This document shows, one piece after another, positions 53,422 through 62,101 of a stretch of DNA of 64,000 nucleotides. Position 1 is the first letter of the stretch, and every line of letters starts with the position of its first letter. The position numbers and the translations under genes are program-made. Under the pieces are notes generated by a model that ran no database searches, had not been told where the DNA came from, and saw nothing but the letters and a program-made list of their open reading frames with translations. Source of the stretch: Myroides odoratus DSM 2801 (GTDB lineage: Bacteria > Bacteroidota > Bacteroidia > Flavobacteriales > Flavobacteriaceae); NCBI RefSeq assembly GCF_000243275.1, contig NZ_CM001437.1:1523100-1587099 (forward strand), in the 5' to 3' direction.

Positions 53422-56400
53422 ATGTTAAAGACATTTATTGAAAGACCTGTTCTATCGACAGTTATTTCTATCCTAATAGTAATCTTAGGGGTGCTGGGAT
53501 TGACCGCACTTCCTGTGACGCAATATCCTGATATTGCGCCTGCAACAGTACAGATTAACGCCAGTTATCCTGGAGCGAATGCTGAGACTGTAATGCAAAG
53601 TGTTATCATCCCGATTGAAGAGCAAGTAAACGGGGTGGAAAACATGGATTACATTACTTCTACTGCCAGTAATGATGGTAGTGCGAGTATTCAAGTAATC
53701 TTTAAACAAGGGGTTGACCCAGATATTGCAGCAGTAAACGTACAGAACCGTGTGGCTCGTGCAACACCGCTTTTACCAGCGGAGGTAACCCGTTCAGGGG
53801 TAACCACACAAAAGCAACAAACGAGTGCTTTGATGTTCCTTTCGTTCTACTCTGAAAATCCAAACTACGATGCGATTTACATCCAAAACTACATGAATAT
53901 TAACGTTATTCCTGAGTTAAAACGTGTAAGTGGTGTTGGAGATGCGCAAGCGTTCGGTTCTCGTAACTACTCAATGCGTATTTGGATTGAACCATCAAAA
54001 ATGAAAGCTTATGGCTTAGTTCCTTCTGATGTTGTTCGCGTATTAAACGAACAAAGTTTGGAAGCTGCTGCGGGACAGTTGGGTGAAAATAATGCGGAAG
54101 CATTCCAATATGTTATCAAATACAGCGGTAAATACAAAACACAAGAGCAATATGAAAATATTGTAGTGAAGTCTTTAGCTAATGGACAAGTATTATTACT
54201 AAAAGATGTTGCTAAAATTGAATTAGGAGCGATGTCTTATGTAGGAAACTCAGAATTAGACGGACACCCTGCGGTTGCCATGGCTATTTATCAAACGCCA
54301 GGATCAAACGCGCAAGAAATTAACAAGCACTTACACAGTGAATTAGAATCTTTATCGAAAAACTTCCCAGAAGGAATCCACTATAAAGTATTGATGGACA
54401 CGAACGAATTCTTGGATGCATCAATTAGTAAAGTAGTTACGACGTTAATTGAGGCATTTATCTTAGTATTCTTCGTAGTATACATCTTCTTACAAGACTT
54501 TAGATCGACGTTAATTCCGTTGATTGCGGTACCGGTTTCGATTGTAGGTACGTTCTTCTTCTTGAATGCATTTGGATTCTCGTTGAACTTACTAACGCTA
54601 TTTGCCCTCGTACTCGCCATTGGGATTGTGGTGGATGATGCCATCGTTGTGGTGGAAGCCGTCCACGCCAAGATGGAAGCCACCGGTGAAGATGCATTAG
54701 AAGCGAGTAAGAGTACCATGGATGAAATTTCTGGTGCGATTATCTCTATTACCTTAGTAATGGCGGCGGTATTTATTCCAGTAACGTTTATTAGTGGTCC
54801 AACAGGGGTATTCTATAAACAGTTTGGTATTACGCTTATTATTGCGATTTTAATTTCGGCTGTAAACGCCTTGACCTTGAGCCCGGCTTTATGTGCGGTA
54901 TTCTTGAAACACCACGATGTAGTAGATAATGGAAAGAGAAAGAATTTACTTCAACGTTTCTTTAGAGCATTCAACATTGCGTTTAATAGCCTTACAGAAC
55001 GTTATGGTAATTCATTCAAATTATTATTAAAACACAAATGGTTAACATTTGTTGTTTTACTAGCGTGTTTAAGAATTACTTATTACTCAGCAAAAACAAT
55101 GCCCACAGGATTCGTACCAAACGAGGACCGTGGATTTATCATGGGTAATATCGAATTACCAGCAGGTGCTTCTCAAGACCGTGTGGTAGCGATTCAGAGA
55201 GAATTCTCTAAAATTGTAGAACAAATTCCAGGTGTTGATGGGGTAACTGTAGTATCAGGATTCTCTTTCATCAACGGTCAGGGATCTAACTACGGTATGG
55301 CGATGATTAAATTGAAAGATTTCAAAGAAAGAAAAGCGCCAGAATTAGCTACTGACGTAGTAATTGGAAAATTATTCGGTTTAGCAGCGACACAATTCCA
55401 AGATGCAAGAATGATTTTCTTCCAACCACCAAGTATTCCTGGTTTCGGTATGTCATCTGGTTTTGAGTTGAAATTATTGGATAAAACAGGAGGTTCTTTG
55501 ACAGACTTTGATCAAAAATCAAAAGAGTACTTAGGAGCTTTAATGCAACGTCCTGAAATTCTATATGCGCAATCGTCATTTAACACAAACTACGCACAAT
55601 ATGAATTGGATTTAAACGTAGCTAGAGCAAAAGAATCAGGTGTTTTAGTAAGTGATATCTTCTCTGCTTTACAAGGGTATATTGGAGGTATTTATGCGGC
55701 TGACTTTACGCGTTTTGGTAAACAGTTCCGTGTAATGGTACAATCATTACCAGAATATCGTTCAGATGTAAACAGCTTGAATGAGATCTATGTAAGAACA
55801 GGATCAGGAGAGATGGCGCCAATTACACAGTTTGTTAACTTGAATAAAGTATATGGACCGCAATCGATTAACCGTTATAACTTATTTACCTCTTCAAATA
55901 TTACAGGAGCTCCTAAACCAGGCTTCAGTTCTGGAGATGCGATTAAAGCGGTTCAAGAAGTTGCGCAACAAAACTTATCTGCAGGTTATGGTATTGACTT
56001 TACAGGATTATCTCGTGAGGAGATTAACGCGGGTAACCAAACCGTACTTATTTTCTTCTTGTGTGTGGTATTCGTTTATTTCTTACTATCTGCACAATAC
56101 GAAAGTTATATGTTGCCATTTGCGGTAATCTTATCGTTACCAACAGGTATTATGGGAGCTTTCCTTGCACAAAAAATTGCAGGATTAGAAAATAACATTT
56201 ACTTCCAGATTGCCCTGGTCATGCTAGTTGGACTACTCGCGAAGAATGCCATTTTGATTGTGGAGTTCGCCGTTCAACGTAGAAGACATGGAGAATCGAT
56301 TGTAGAATCGGCAATTAACGGTGCAAAAGCGCGTTTAAGACCGATTCTAATGACTTCATTCGCGTTTATCTTAGGATTAATGCCATTGGTATTTGCTGGT

Positions 56401-56565
56401 GGAGTTGGTTATATCGGAAACCGTTCAATTGGTACAGGTGCAGCCTTCGGTCTATTGATTGGTACTATCATTGGAGTGTTTGTAATTCCAGTATTGTATG
56501 CAATATTCCAATATCTTCAAGAGAAAATTAAACCAATTAAATTTGAAGAAATTAAGTCTGAATAA
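53422..56565 (+). CDS. RND multidrug efflux pump, HAE1 family (AcrB-like)
   Basis: A proton-driven trimeric inner-membrane pump of 1047 residues. Family N-terminus MLKTFIERPVLSTVISI is followed by the porter segment PVTQYPDIAPATVQINASYPGA. The proton relay is complete: Asp405-Asp406 in TM4 (GIVVDDAIVVVEAVHAKM) and Lys941 in TM10 (LLAKNAILIVEFAVQ). The TM11-12 region reads GAKARLRPILMTSFAFILG. Substrates are probably hydrophobic drugs, detergents or bile-like compounds. Codon use switches to GCC, CTC and GTG at the TM4, TM10 and NALTLSPALCA motifs, unlike the rest of the gene. Confidence 0.97.
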   Translation: MLKTFIERPVLSTVISILIVILGVLGLTALPVTQYPDIAPATVQINASYPGANAETVMQSVIIPIEEQVNGVENMDYITSTASNDGSASIQVIFKQGVDPDIAAVNVQNRVARATPLLPAEVTRSGVTTQKQQTSALMFLSFYSENPNYDAIYIQNYMNINVIPELKRVSGVGDAQAFGSRNYSMRIWIEPSKMKAYGLVPSDVVRVLNEQSLEAAAGQLGENNAEAFQYVIKYSGKYKTQEQYENIVVKSLANGQVLLLKDVAKIELGAMSYVGNSELDGHPAVAMAIYQTPGSNAQEINKHLHSELESLSKNFPEGIHYKVLMDTNEFLDASISKVVTTLIEAFILVFFVVYIFLQDFRSTLIPLIAVPVSIVGTFFFLNAFGFSLNLLTLFALVLAIGIVVDDAIVVVEAVHAKMEATGEDALEASKSTMDEISGAIISITLVMAAVFIPVTFISGPTGVFYKQFGITLIIAILISAVNALTLSPALCAVFLKHHDVVDNGKRKNLLQRFFRAFNIAFNSLTERYGNSFKLLLKHKWLTFVVLLACLRITYYSAKTMPTGFVPNEDRGFIMGNIELPAGASQDRVVAIQREFSKIVEQIPGVDGVTVVSGFSFINGQGSNYGMAMIKLKDFKERKAPELATDVVIGKLFGLAATQFQDARMIFFQPPSIPGFGMSSGFELKLLDKTGGSLTDFDQKSKEYLGALMQRPEILYAQSSFNTNYAQYELDLNVARAKESGVLVSDIFSALQGYIGGIYAADFTRFGKQFRVMVQSLPEYRSDVNSLNEIYVRTGSGEMAPITQFVNLNKVYGPQSINRYNLFTSSNITGAPKPGFSSGDAIKAVQEVAQQNLSAGYGIDFTGLSREEINAGNQTVLIFFLCVVFVYFLLSAQYESYMLPFAVILSLPTGIMGAFLAQKIAGLENNIYFQIALVMLVGLLAKNAILIVEFAVQRRRHGESIVESAINGAKARLRPILMTSFAFILGLMPLVFAGGVGYIGNRSIGTGAAFGLLIGTIIGVFVIPVLYAIFQYLQEKIKPIKFEEIKSE

Positions 56566-56566
56566 C

Positions 56567-57973
56567 ATGAAAAAAACATATATATACAGAGCGATTCCTG
56601 TTGCAATATTAGGGCTTACCATGCAATCTTGTATAGTTGCAAAAAAATATGATAGACCTGACGTTATTCAAGAGGAACAATATAGAGGTAGCAACACAGC
56701 AGACTCTCTTTCTATGGCAACCATGTCATGGAAAGAGTTGTTCTCTGATCAAACCTTGATTCAACATATCGAAACGGGGTTAGACAACAACTTAGATCTG
56801 TTAATCGCGATTGAGAACATTAACGCAGCGCATGCTTATATGCAACAAGGAAAATGGGGCTTTGCTCCTACCTTGAGTGTTGGTGGAAATTATACGCATA
56901 GCATCCAATCAAAAAACGGTCCACAGGGAATCCTTAGTGGTGACCAACGCATCAAAACAGACCTTTATGATATTACAGGTCAGTTTTCTTGGGAACTAGA
57001 CGTTTGGGGAAAGCTAAGAAGTAATAAGAGAGCTTTTGTTGCAAGTTATTTACAAACGGTATCGGCTCAACAAGCAGTAAAGACGCAACTAATTTCAACT
57101 ATTGCAACAACGTATTTTCAACTTGTTGCTTTAGATAGACAAAAAGAAATTACAGAACTTACGATTGCTAATAGAAAGAACAGTTTAGAGACGATTCAAG
57201 CGTTGAAAGAATCTGGACAAGTGGATGAGATTGCAGTGAAACAAACTCAAGCACAATTATACAATGCGCAAGCCTTGTTGGTTGACTTGAACAACAACAT
57301 CAAAATCACTGAAAATACATTCAGCATTTTACTAGGACAAACTCCAGGTGAAATCAAAAGAGAAAAACTAAGCAATCAAAAAGTAAATACTGATTTAACA
57401 GTAGGAGTTCCAATGCAATTGTTGGCAAATCGTCCTGATGTTAGAGCAGCAGAATATGGTTTAGTAAACGCATTTGAGATGACGAATGTAGCGAGAGCTA
57501 ACTTCTACCCATCTTTGCGTTTAACTGCAAATGGCGGACTTCAAAGTCTTGATTTTGATGAATTATTCAACACCAACTCTTTATTTGCTAATTTAATCGG
57601 TGGATTAACTCAACCGTTATTAAATGGAAGACAAATTAGAACGCAACACCAAGTAGCTCAATCGAAAAAAGAGCAAGCGTACTTAGGGTATAAAAAAGCA
57701 ATTTTAACGGCTTCTAAAGAGGTATCTGATGCGTTATACACGTATGAAAGTGCTTCTGAAAAATTAGATTTAAAGAAAAAAGAATACGAAGCTTATCAGT
57801 TAGCAACAGAATACTCTGAAGAACTATTAGTTCAAGGTATGGCTACTTATTTAGATGTATTAACAGCTAGAGAAAGTGCACTTGCTGCTGAATTAAGCTA
57901 CATCAACACAGAATTGACGCAATTGACTACGTTAGTACAATTGTATCGTTCATTAGGTGGTGGATTAGAATAA
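56567..57973 (+). CDS. Outer-membrane efflux factor (NodT/OprM-like lipoprotein)
   Basis: A TolC-like channel of 468 residues completing the tripartite pump. I chose the ATG at 56567 (MKKTYIYRAIPVAILGLTMQSC) over a longer frame that would overlap the pump gene. The lipoprotein signal ends in MQSC with Cys near 22. Two outer-membrane-factor repeats are visible, with the typical helical phrases LIAIENINAAHAYMQQGKWGFAPTLS and VARANFYPSLRLTANGGLQSL. It starts 1 nt after the pump stop codon and ends at a terminator. Confidence 0.95.
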   Translation: MKKTYIYRAIPVAILGLTMQSCIVAKKYDRPDVIQEEQYRGSNTADSLSMATMSWKELFSDQTLIQHIETGLDNNLDLLIAIENINAAHAYMQQGKWGFAPTLSVGGNYTHSIQSKNGPQGILSGDQRIKTDLYDITGQFSWELDVWGKLRSNKRAFVASYLQTVSAQQAVKTQLISTIATTYFQLVALDRQKEITELTIANRKNSLETIQALKESGQVDEIAVKQTQAQLYNAQALLVDLNNNIKITENTFSILLGQTPGEIKREKLSNQKVNTDLTVGVPMQLLANRPDVRAAEYGLVNAFEMTNVARANFYPSLRLTANGGLQSLDFDELFNTNSLFANLIGGLTQPLLNGRQIRTQHQVAQSKKEQAYLGYKKAILTASKEVSDALYTYESASEKLDLKKKEYEAYQLATEYSEELLVQGMATYLDVLTARESALAAELSYINTELTQLTTLVQLYRSLGGGLE

Positions 57974-57996
57974 AACACACCAACACATCCATAGTT

Positions 57997-58036
57997 AAAA
58001 ATAGCAGTGAGCGAAAGCCTACTGCTATTTTTTTTT
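57997..58036 (+). terminator. Rho-independent terminator of the efflux operon
   Basis: AAAAATAGCAGT pairs with ACTGCTATTTTT around a 12-base loop, then a T-run, 24 bases after the last stop of the operon. Confidence 0.9.
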
Positions 58037-58500
58037 GGATAGTGTTGAGGGTTTTTGAAGGGGTGAGGCGATGAGAGGGTGAGATTGGTGAGGGTTCGTG
58101 AGGGTTCGTGAGGTTTGTACTTTGTGAGATTTGCTCTTCGGGAGGTTTACGACCTTATCTAATTACTTGGCAAATTGTCATTTGCCACTACGGGGTTTTA
58201 CATCACATCGCCTCACCAATCTCACCACCTCACCCTCTCACCTCCTCATCGCCTCACCCAAAAATAAAGGTATACAGTAGCTTTGTTGTAGTTTTCTTAG
58301 ACTTTCCTTGGACATTCCTTGGACTAAGCTTGGAGAATGCTTGGAAAACACCCCCTTTTGTCGAAGGAATGTCGAAGGAAACTCCAAGGAATGTCCAAGA
58401 AGGGTTGAAGGAAAGTTGAAGAAACCTTATTCAACTCCCTAGTCTTTTATCGATAAATCGCACAAAGTACAAACCTCACTAACCTCCCAAAAAAAACGAG
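58037..58500. repeat. Multi-arm inverted and tandem repeat region
   Basis: This 460-base noncoding stretch holds four perfectly complementary pairs: 58061-58075 with 58245-58259 (15 bp), 58079-58093 with 58211-58225 (15 bp), 58108-58126 with 58461-58479 (19 bp) and 58307-58323 with 58383-58399 (17 bp). There is also a tandem duplicate AGGGTTCGTG at 58091-58110 and a local hairpin TGGCAAA with TTTGCCA (58168-58187). The left part is built of GTGAGG-type units and the right part of TTCCTTGGAC-type units. The 19-bp arms enclose both other groups except the left arms, so the fold is partly interleaved. A 103-codon open frame here only reflects repeat composition. Confidence 0.75.
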
Positions 58501-58510
58501 CCAATTTTCT

Positions 58511-58518
58511 TATCTTTG
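58511..58518 (+). promoter_or_regulatory. -7 box TATCTTTG directly before the deacetylase gene
   Basis: A perfect TAnnTTTG box ends 4 bases before the ATG, predicting a start of transcription at or inside the first codons. Confidence 0.55.
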
Positions 58519-58522
58519 AATT

Positions 58523-59134
58523 ATGCGAATCCTTCCTTTTCTTTTTCCTCGTTATACTTGGCAGAAATCCAAGAAAGACAAAGTAGTTTATCTCACCTTT
58601 GACGATGGACCTATACCAGAAGTAACGGAATGGGTATTGGATGTATTACAGCAACAGCAGATACAAGCAACTTTTTTTTGTATTGGGGATAATATTAGAA
58701 AGCATCCTGCTATCTTTCAACGCATCCTAGCAGAACAGCATCGCATTGGCAACCATACCTTTCATCATGTAAAAGGATGGGAAACAACGGTTGAAGATTA
58801 CATAGCAAATACAGAACAGTGTCAACAAGAGATTGTCAAACACCACAAAGAAGGCACTTCTTTATTTCGTCCACCGTATGGAAAAATAACGAAGAAACAA
58901 GCAAATTATCTATTGAATCAGGGATATGAGATTATCATGTGGTCTATTATCACCAAAGACTACGAAGCAGGTTTAAGTCCGCAACAATGTCTAAAGCGCA
59001 CAATTAAACGGATTACACCAGGTAGTATAATCGTTTTTCACGATAGTTTAAAAGCGGAAAAAAACATGAAGTATGCACTTCCTTTACTTCTTGATTATTT
59101 GAAGAAAGAAGGCTACTCCTTTGCAACTTTATAG
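58523..59134 (+). CDS. Polysaccharide deacetylase family protein (carbohydrate esterase 4)
   Basis: A 203-residue deacetylase. The metal-binding motif TFDDGPIPEVTEWVL (about 27-41) is followed by the second motif HRIGNHTFHH (about 72-81), the RPPYGK loop (about 114-119) and the late GSIIVFHDSLKAEKN. No signal peptide is evident; it starts MRILPFLFPRYTW. It probably removes N-acetyl groups from a glycan such as peptidoglycan or chitin-like material, but the substrate is not readable. Its end overlaps the convergent thioredoxin gene by six bases. Confidence 0.9.
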   Translation: MRILPFLFPRYTWQKSKKDKVVYLTFDDGPIPEVTEWVLDVLQQQQIQATFFCIGDNIRKHPAIFQRILAEQHRIGNHTFHHVKGWETTVEDYIANTEQCQQEIVKHHKEGTSLFRPPYGKITKKQANYLLNQGYEIIMWSIITKDYEAGLSPQQCLKRTIKRITPGSIIVFHDSLKAEKNMKYALPLLLDYLKKEGYSFATL

Positions 59135-59422
59135 GGTTTGCGTTACACTGAGTAAAGCTTCTGTTTCCATTACTCCGCTTTGTCTCCAAATCATGGCTCC
59201 CTTTTTGTACAACAACATCGTAGGAACTTTCTTAATACGCAACGCTTCGATTAACTCATTATTTTTAGCTACATCAATTTTAACGATACGCAATTGATCT
59301 CCCATAGCAGCTGCAACTTCATAGATTACAGTGTCCATAGCCGTACATGCTTCATTCCATTGGGCATAAAAATATACTAATACAGGTACTTCTGCTGTTA
59401 CTAAATCTCCGAATTTTGACAT
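59129..59422 (-). CDS. Thioredoxin-fold protein with altered active site (NEAC)
   Basis: A 97-residue thioredoxin-like protein. The strand VLVYFYAQWNEACTAMD places Trp22-Asn23-Glu24-Ala25-Cys26 where thioredoxins have WCGPC, so the nucleophilic first Cys is Asn and only Cys26 remains. The cis-Pro is conserved in KKVPTMLLY (Pro67), and the closing GAMIWRQSGV matches the family. A normal dithiol cycle is impossible; a monothiol or non-redox role is more likely. A -7 box (59471-59478) is 49 bases upstream. Confidence 0.88.
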   Translation of the reverse strand: MSKFGDLVTAEVPVLVYFYAQWNEACTAMDTVIYEVAAAMGDQLRIVKIDVAKNNELIEALRIKKVPTMLLYKKGAMIWRQSGVMETEALLSVTQTL

Positions 59423-59470
59423 AAATCTCTCAGTTACTGATTTTACTTATTCTTTAACAACTTATTCTTA

Positions 59471-59478
59471 CAAAAATA
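59471..59478 (-). promoter_or_regulatory. -7 box TATTTTTG for the thioredoxin-like gene
   Basis: TATTTTTG on the minus strand fits TAnnTTTG, with a predicted leader of about 43-46 nt. Confidence 0.5.
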
Positions 59479-59498
59479 TTACATTTTATCAAAATAAA

Positions 59499-60734
59499 CT
59501 ATTTTTTCTTGCGCAATTCGAGAACTGTTATCTCTGGCCAAATCCCCGTTCGTCCTTGGTAGGCATGATAACCAAATCCACGATTTACATAGATCATTTT
59601 CCCCATCTTTTCATACAAGCCTGCCCATTGTTTATATACGTATTGAATCGGGCTCCATTTAATAAAACCAGGGATTTCAATTCCAAACTGACTACCATGG
59701 GTATGTCCTGCTAAAGTCAACTGGAAGTTTTTAGGATGATCCAATACTTTCGCTTCCCAATGGGAAGGGTCATGCGACAACAACACTTTAAAATCCTCCG
59801 CTGTTACGCCTACCGTTGATTGATCTAAATCACCATATTTCATGAAATGGGCGCGTTCTCCCCAGTTCTCCACTCCAACGATAACAAGACTATCCTCTCC
59901 TTTTTGCAAGCGCACATGTTCATTTCGCAATAACTTCATTCCAATAGCAGGGCTCAAATTACAAATGGCTTTAAAGTTGCGTTCGCGTTCTTCATCCGTT
60001 TCCCATTGGATGTATTCTCCATAATCGTGATTACCTAAAATAGAATAATTGCCAAAGGGATGTTGTTCAATCTTTTGAAACACATCCAACCAAGGCGTCA
60101 TTTCACCCGCTAAACTATTGACTAAATCCCCTGTAAACAACAAAACATCCGACTGCTGTTGATTGACTAAATCAATAGCATATTCTAATTTTTCTCGGTT
60201 GTCGAAACTACCAGAATGAATATCGGAAAGTTGTGTAATAGTGAACCCATCAAATGCATCCGGCAAATCTTCAAAAGTCAAGATGTGTTTATGCACCTGA
60301 AACTTGTAGCGTCCGATTGTAATTCCGTGTAGTACAGAAATAAAGGGAATTGCGGCAATTCCAAACGCAAGTTGGGTAATGAATTTTCTTCTTTCTGGAA
60401 GGAATCTATCTTTTCGCGTTATTTTCTCTCTTTTAAAGTAGTGTATGATACCGCGAAGTACGCGTACAAAATCCTCTAAAAGCAACAATATTGTGATTAA
60501 TACTTTCGGTAAATAAACTAAAATAACCAATGCAGCGGCCAACATCGATTGGTGGTTTTGTCCAGATGAACGATCAAAACGAGAAAATCCATAGGCAATA
60601 TAAGCCACAATCAAGGCAGAGCAGATAAAATATAATATTCGAAAAAATTTATGGCTTGTTAGCTGTTTTACCGCTTGAAAGGTATAAAATTCAACAAGCA
60701 ATAAAACAGGGAGTAAGAATGCTAAATTCAACAT
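59499..60734 (-). CDS. Membrane-anchored metallophosphoesterase
   Basis: A 411-residue calcineurin-like phosphoesterase of the YkuE type. Four N-terminal membrane helices (about 1-130) are followed by a periplasmic or membrane-proximal catalytic domain. Its metal motifs appear in order: QLSDIHSGSFDN, FTGDLVNS, ILGNHDYGE, LLSHDPSHW and LAGHTHGSQFG, all complete. Some homologues act on UDP-diacylglucosamine or membrane lipids; I cannot say which here. A good promoter (60754-60784) precedes it. Confidence 0.93.
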   Translation of the reverse strand: MLNLAFLLPVLLLVEFYTFQAVKQLTSHKFFRILYFICSALIVAYIAYGFSRFDRSSGQNHQSMLAAALVILVYLPKVLITILLLLEDFVRVLRGIIHYFKREKITRKDRFLPERRKFITQLAFGIAAIPFISVLHGITIGRYKFQVHKHILTFEDLPDAFDGFTITQLSDIHSGSFDNREKLEYAIDLVNQQQSDVLLFTGDLVNSLAGEMTPWLDVFQKIEQHPFGNYSILGNHDYGEYIQWETDEERERNFKAICNLSPAIGMKLLRNEHVRLQKGEDSLVIVGVENWGERAHFMKYGDLDQSTVGVTAEDFKVLLSHDPSHWEAKVLDHPKNFQLTLAGHTHGSQFGIEIPGFIKWSPIQYVYKQWAGLYEKMGKMIYVNRGFGYHAYQGRTGIWPEITVLELRKKK

Positions 60735-60753
60735 AGTAAAAGGCTATAAGTAA

Positions 60754-60784
60754 CAAAGTTAGTTTTTTGTATAACGTATCAAAA
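60754..60784 (-). promoter_or_regulatory. Promoter TTTTG-N18-TAACTTTG for the phosphoesterase gene
   Basis: The -33 TTTTG is at 60780-60784 and the -7 TAACTTTG at 60754-60761 with 18 bases between. The -7 box is 20 bases before the ATG. Confidence 0.75.
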
Positions 60785-60846
60785 TATCTTTAACAAAGAT
60801 TAATAACCTTCAAGCAAAAACTGCGATTTTTCTCCTTTTTACAAAC

Positions 60847-60884
60847 AAAAAAAGGCAAATACAAGAAATCTTGCATTTGCCTTT
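60847..60884 (-). terminator. Rho-independent terminator after the lipoprotein gene
   Basis: AAAGGCAAAT with CAAG pairs with CTTG and ATTTGCCTTT (one A-C mismatch), with a T-run on the minus strand, 56 bases after the lipoprotein stop. Confidence 0.8.
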
Positions 60885-60939
60885 CCTCCTATACTAAACA
60901 CGGAGAATTTTTGTCTTCCAATTTAGTTTACCTTATTTT

Positions 60940-62088
60940 TTATGATCTAGGTTCACCCTTTACAGGTACGCCTTCAAATTTTGCTTTGAAACGCTTAGTT
61001 ACATCGCTTTTTCTCACCATTTCTATTTCTACTTTATAATCCGTAGCAGATGTTTTTGCAATTTTAATTTCGCCATAATCGATATCTGTATCCAAAGCGT
61101 TTGTGCCTTTATTCAGAATCTTAAAAGTTCTACTTACCTCATCAGCCCCAGGTCTTCCTGGCCTTTGACTTGCGTTGAGAACATAACGCCCTTCTTTTAA
61201 AACATCTTCCTCTGCTTGAGCTGCAGCAACGGTAAATTGCACCTCCCATTGGTCGCTAGATAAATATAAATAATACGCTACTGTATGTCCTACTTCATCC
61301 CCAACGAAATTCATGTTCGTCATCATCTTTAATTCTTCATCAACAGGAGCTTCCGATTCTTTTTTCGTACGTGCTTCTTCCTGCACAAGAAGTTGAGCAT
61401 CCGTTGCTGAGATTCCTGCAACATAGATGATATAATCGGTGTCAGGTTTTGGAACTTTAGGTTTCAACGTAGTAGGTCCATCTACCTTTACAATAGAAAA
61501 ACCTTCTTCCAACACCTCTTCTGCGGTCATGGTTCTTCCTTCCATTGCGCTTTTCTCAACAATCATATAACGCATTTTCACTGCACCAGTTGGGGTTACT
61601 GTAAAAATTACACGTTCATGTGTTGAATCAACATCCGTAATAGTAATAGCAATGTCAATCGCTTTTTTTGTTTTAAACGCTGTTCCTTTCTCATCAAACG
61701 TAACAGCATCTTCTTTATTTAAAGCCACAGCATATAATACATATTCTTTATCTGCTTCTAATTCTTTGACAACTTGTTCTGCTTTAGCATCGGTCACTAA
61801 TGTTCCTTTTTCCATTACTTGCTTTGCTGTAACAGCAAGATCTTTTTCTTGAACTAAATAGTAAATTTTCTCTGCACCCGTAGCTTCAAACTTAAAAGTA
61901 ACAGATTCCTCCTCTACCGTAACAACCTCTACTTTCAACGTCGCTTTTTCTACAGCCTCTCCCGGTTCTTCTGGTTTTGGATCTACTTTTATAAGGTAAT
62001 TATGGTCATCACTAGAACAACCTACAGTGGTGATTAACCCCGAAGCTACCAGCGCTAAAACCCCTAATTTAAGGTGAAATTTTTTCAT
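60940..62088 (-). CDS. Surface lipoprotein with tandem fibronectin-like repeats
   Basis: A 382-residue lipoprotein. I start it at the ATG at 62088 (MKKFHLKLGVLALVASGLITTVGC), which gives a lipobox with Cys near 24; a longer frame begins at 62115. Two repeats of about 100 residues follow: the first centred on GAEKIYYLVQEKDLAVTAKQVMEKG, the second on GAVKMRYMIVEKSAMEGRTMTAEEVLEEG. Each has the DKEYVLYAVA or DTDYIIYVAG strand typical of fibronectin type III-like folds. The C-terminal 120 residues form another beta domain. The family is common in Bacteroidota, and the ligand is unknown. Confidence 0.75.
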   Translation of the reverse strand: MKKFHLKLGVLALVASGLITTVGCSSDDHNYLIKVDPKPEEPGEAVEKATLKVEVVTVEEESVTFKFEATGAEKIYYLVQEKDLAVTAKQVMEKGTLVTDAKAEQVVKELEADKEYVLYAVALNKEDAVTFDEKGTAFKTKKAIDIAITITDVDSTHERVIFTVTPTGAVKMRYMIVEKSAMEGRTMTAEEVLEEGFSIVKVDGPTTLKPKVPKPDTDYIIYVAGISATDAQLLVQEEARTKKESEAPVDEELKMMTNMNFVGDEVGHTVAYYLYLSSDQWEVQFTVAAAQAEEDVLKEGRYVLNASQRPGRPGADEVSRTFKILNKGTNALDTDIDYGEIKIAKTSATDYKVEIEMVRKSDVTKRFKAKFEGVPVKGEPRS

Positions 62089-62101
62089 AATATTATTTTT
62101 T

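Noticed and set aside
58108..58419. A 103-codon open frame on the plus strand
   Set aside because: It lies entirely in the repeat region, reflects the low-complexity CTCACC and TTCCTTGG units, and has no plausible start context.
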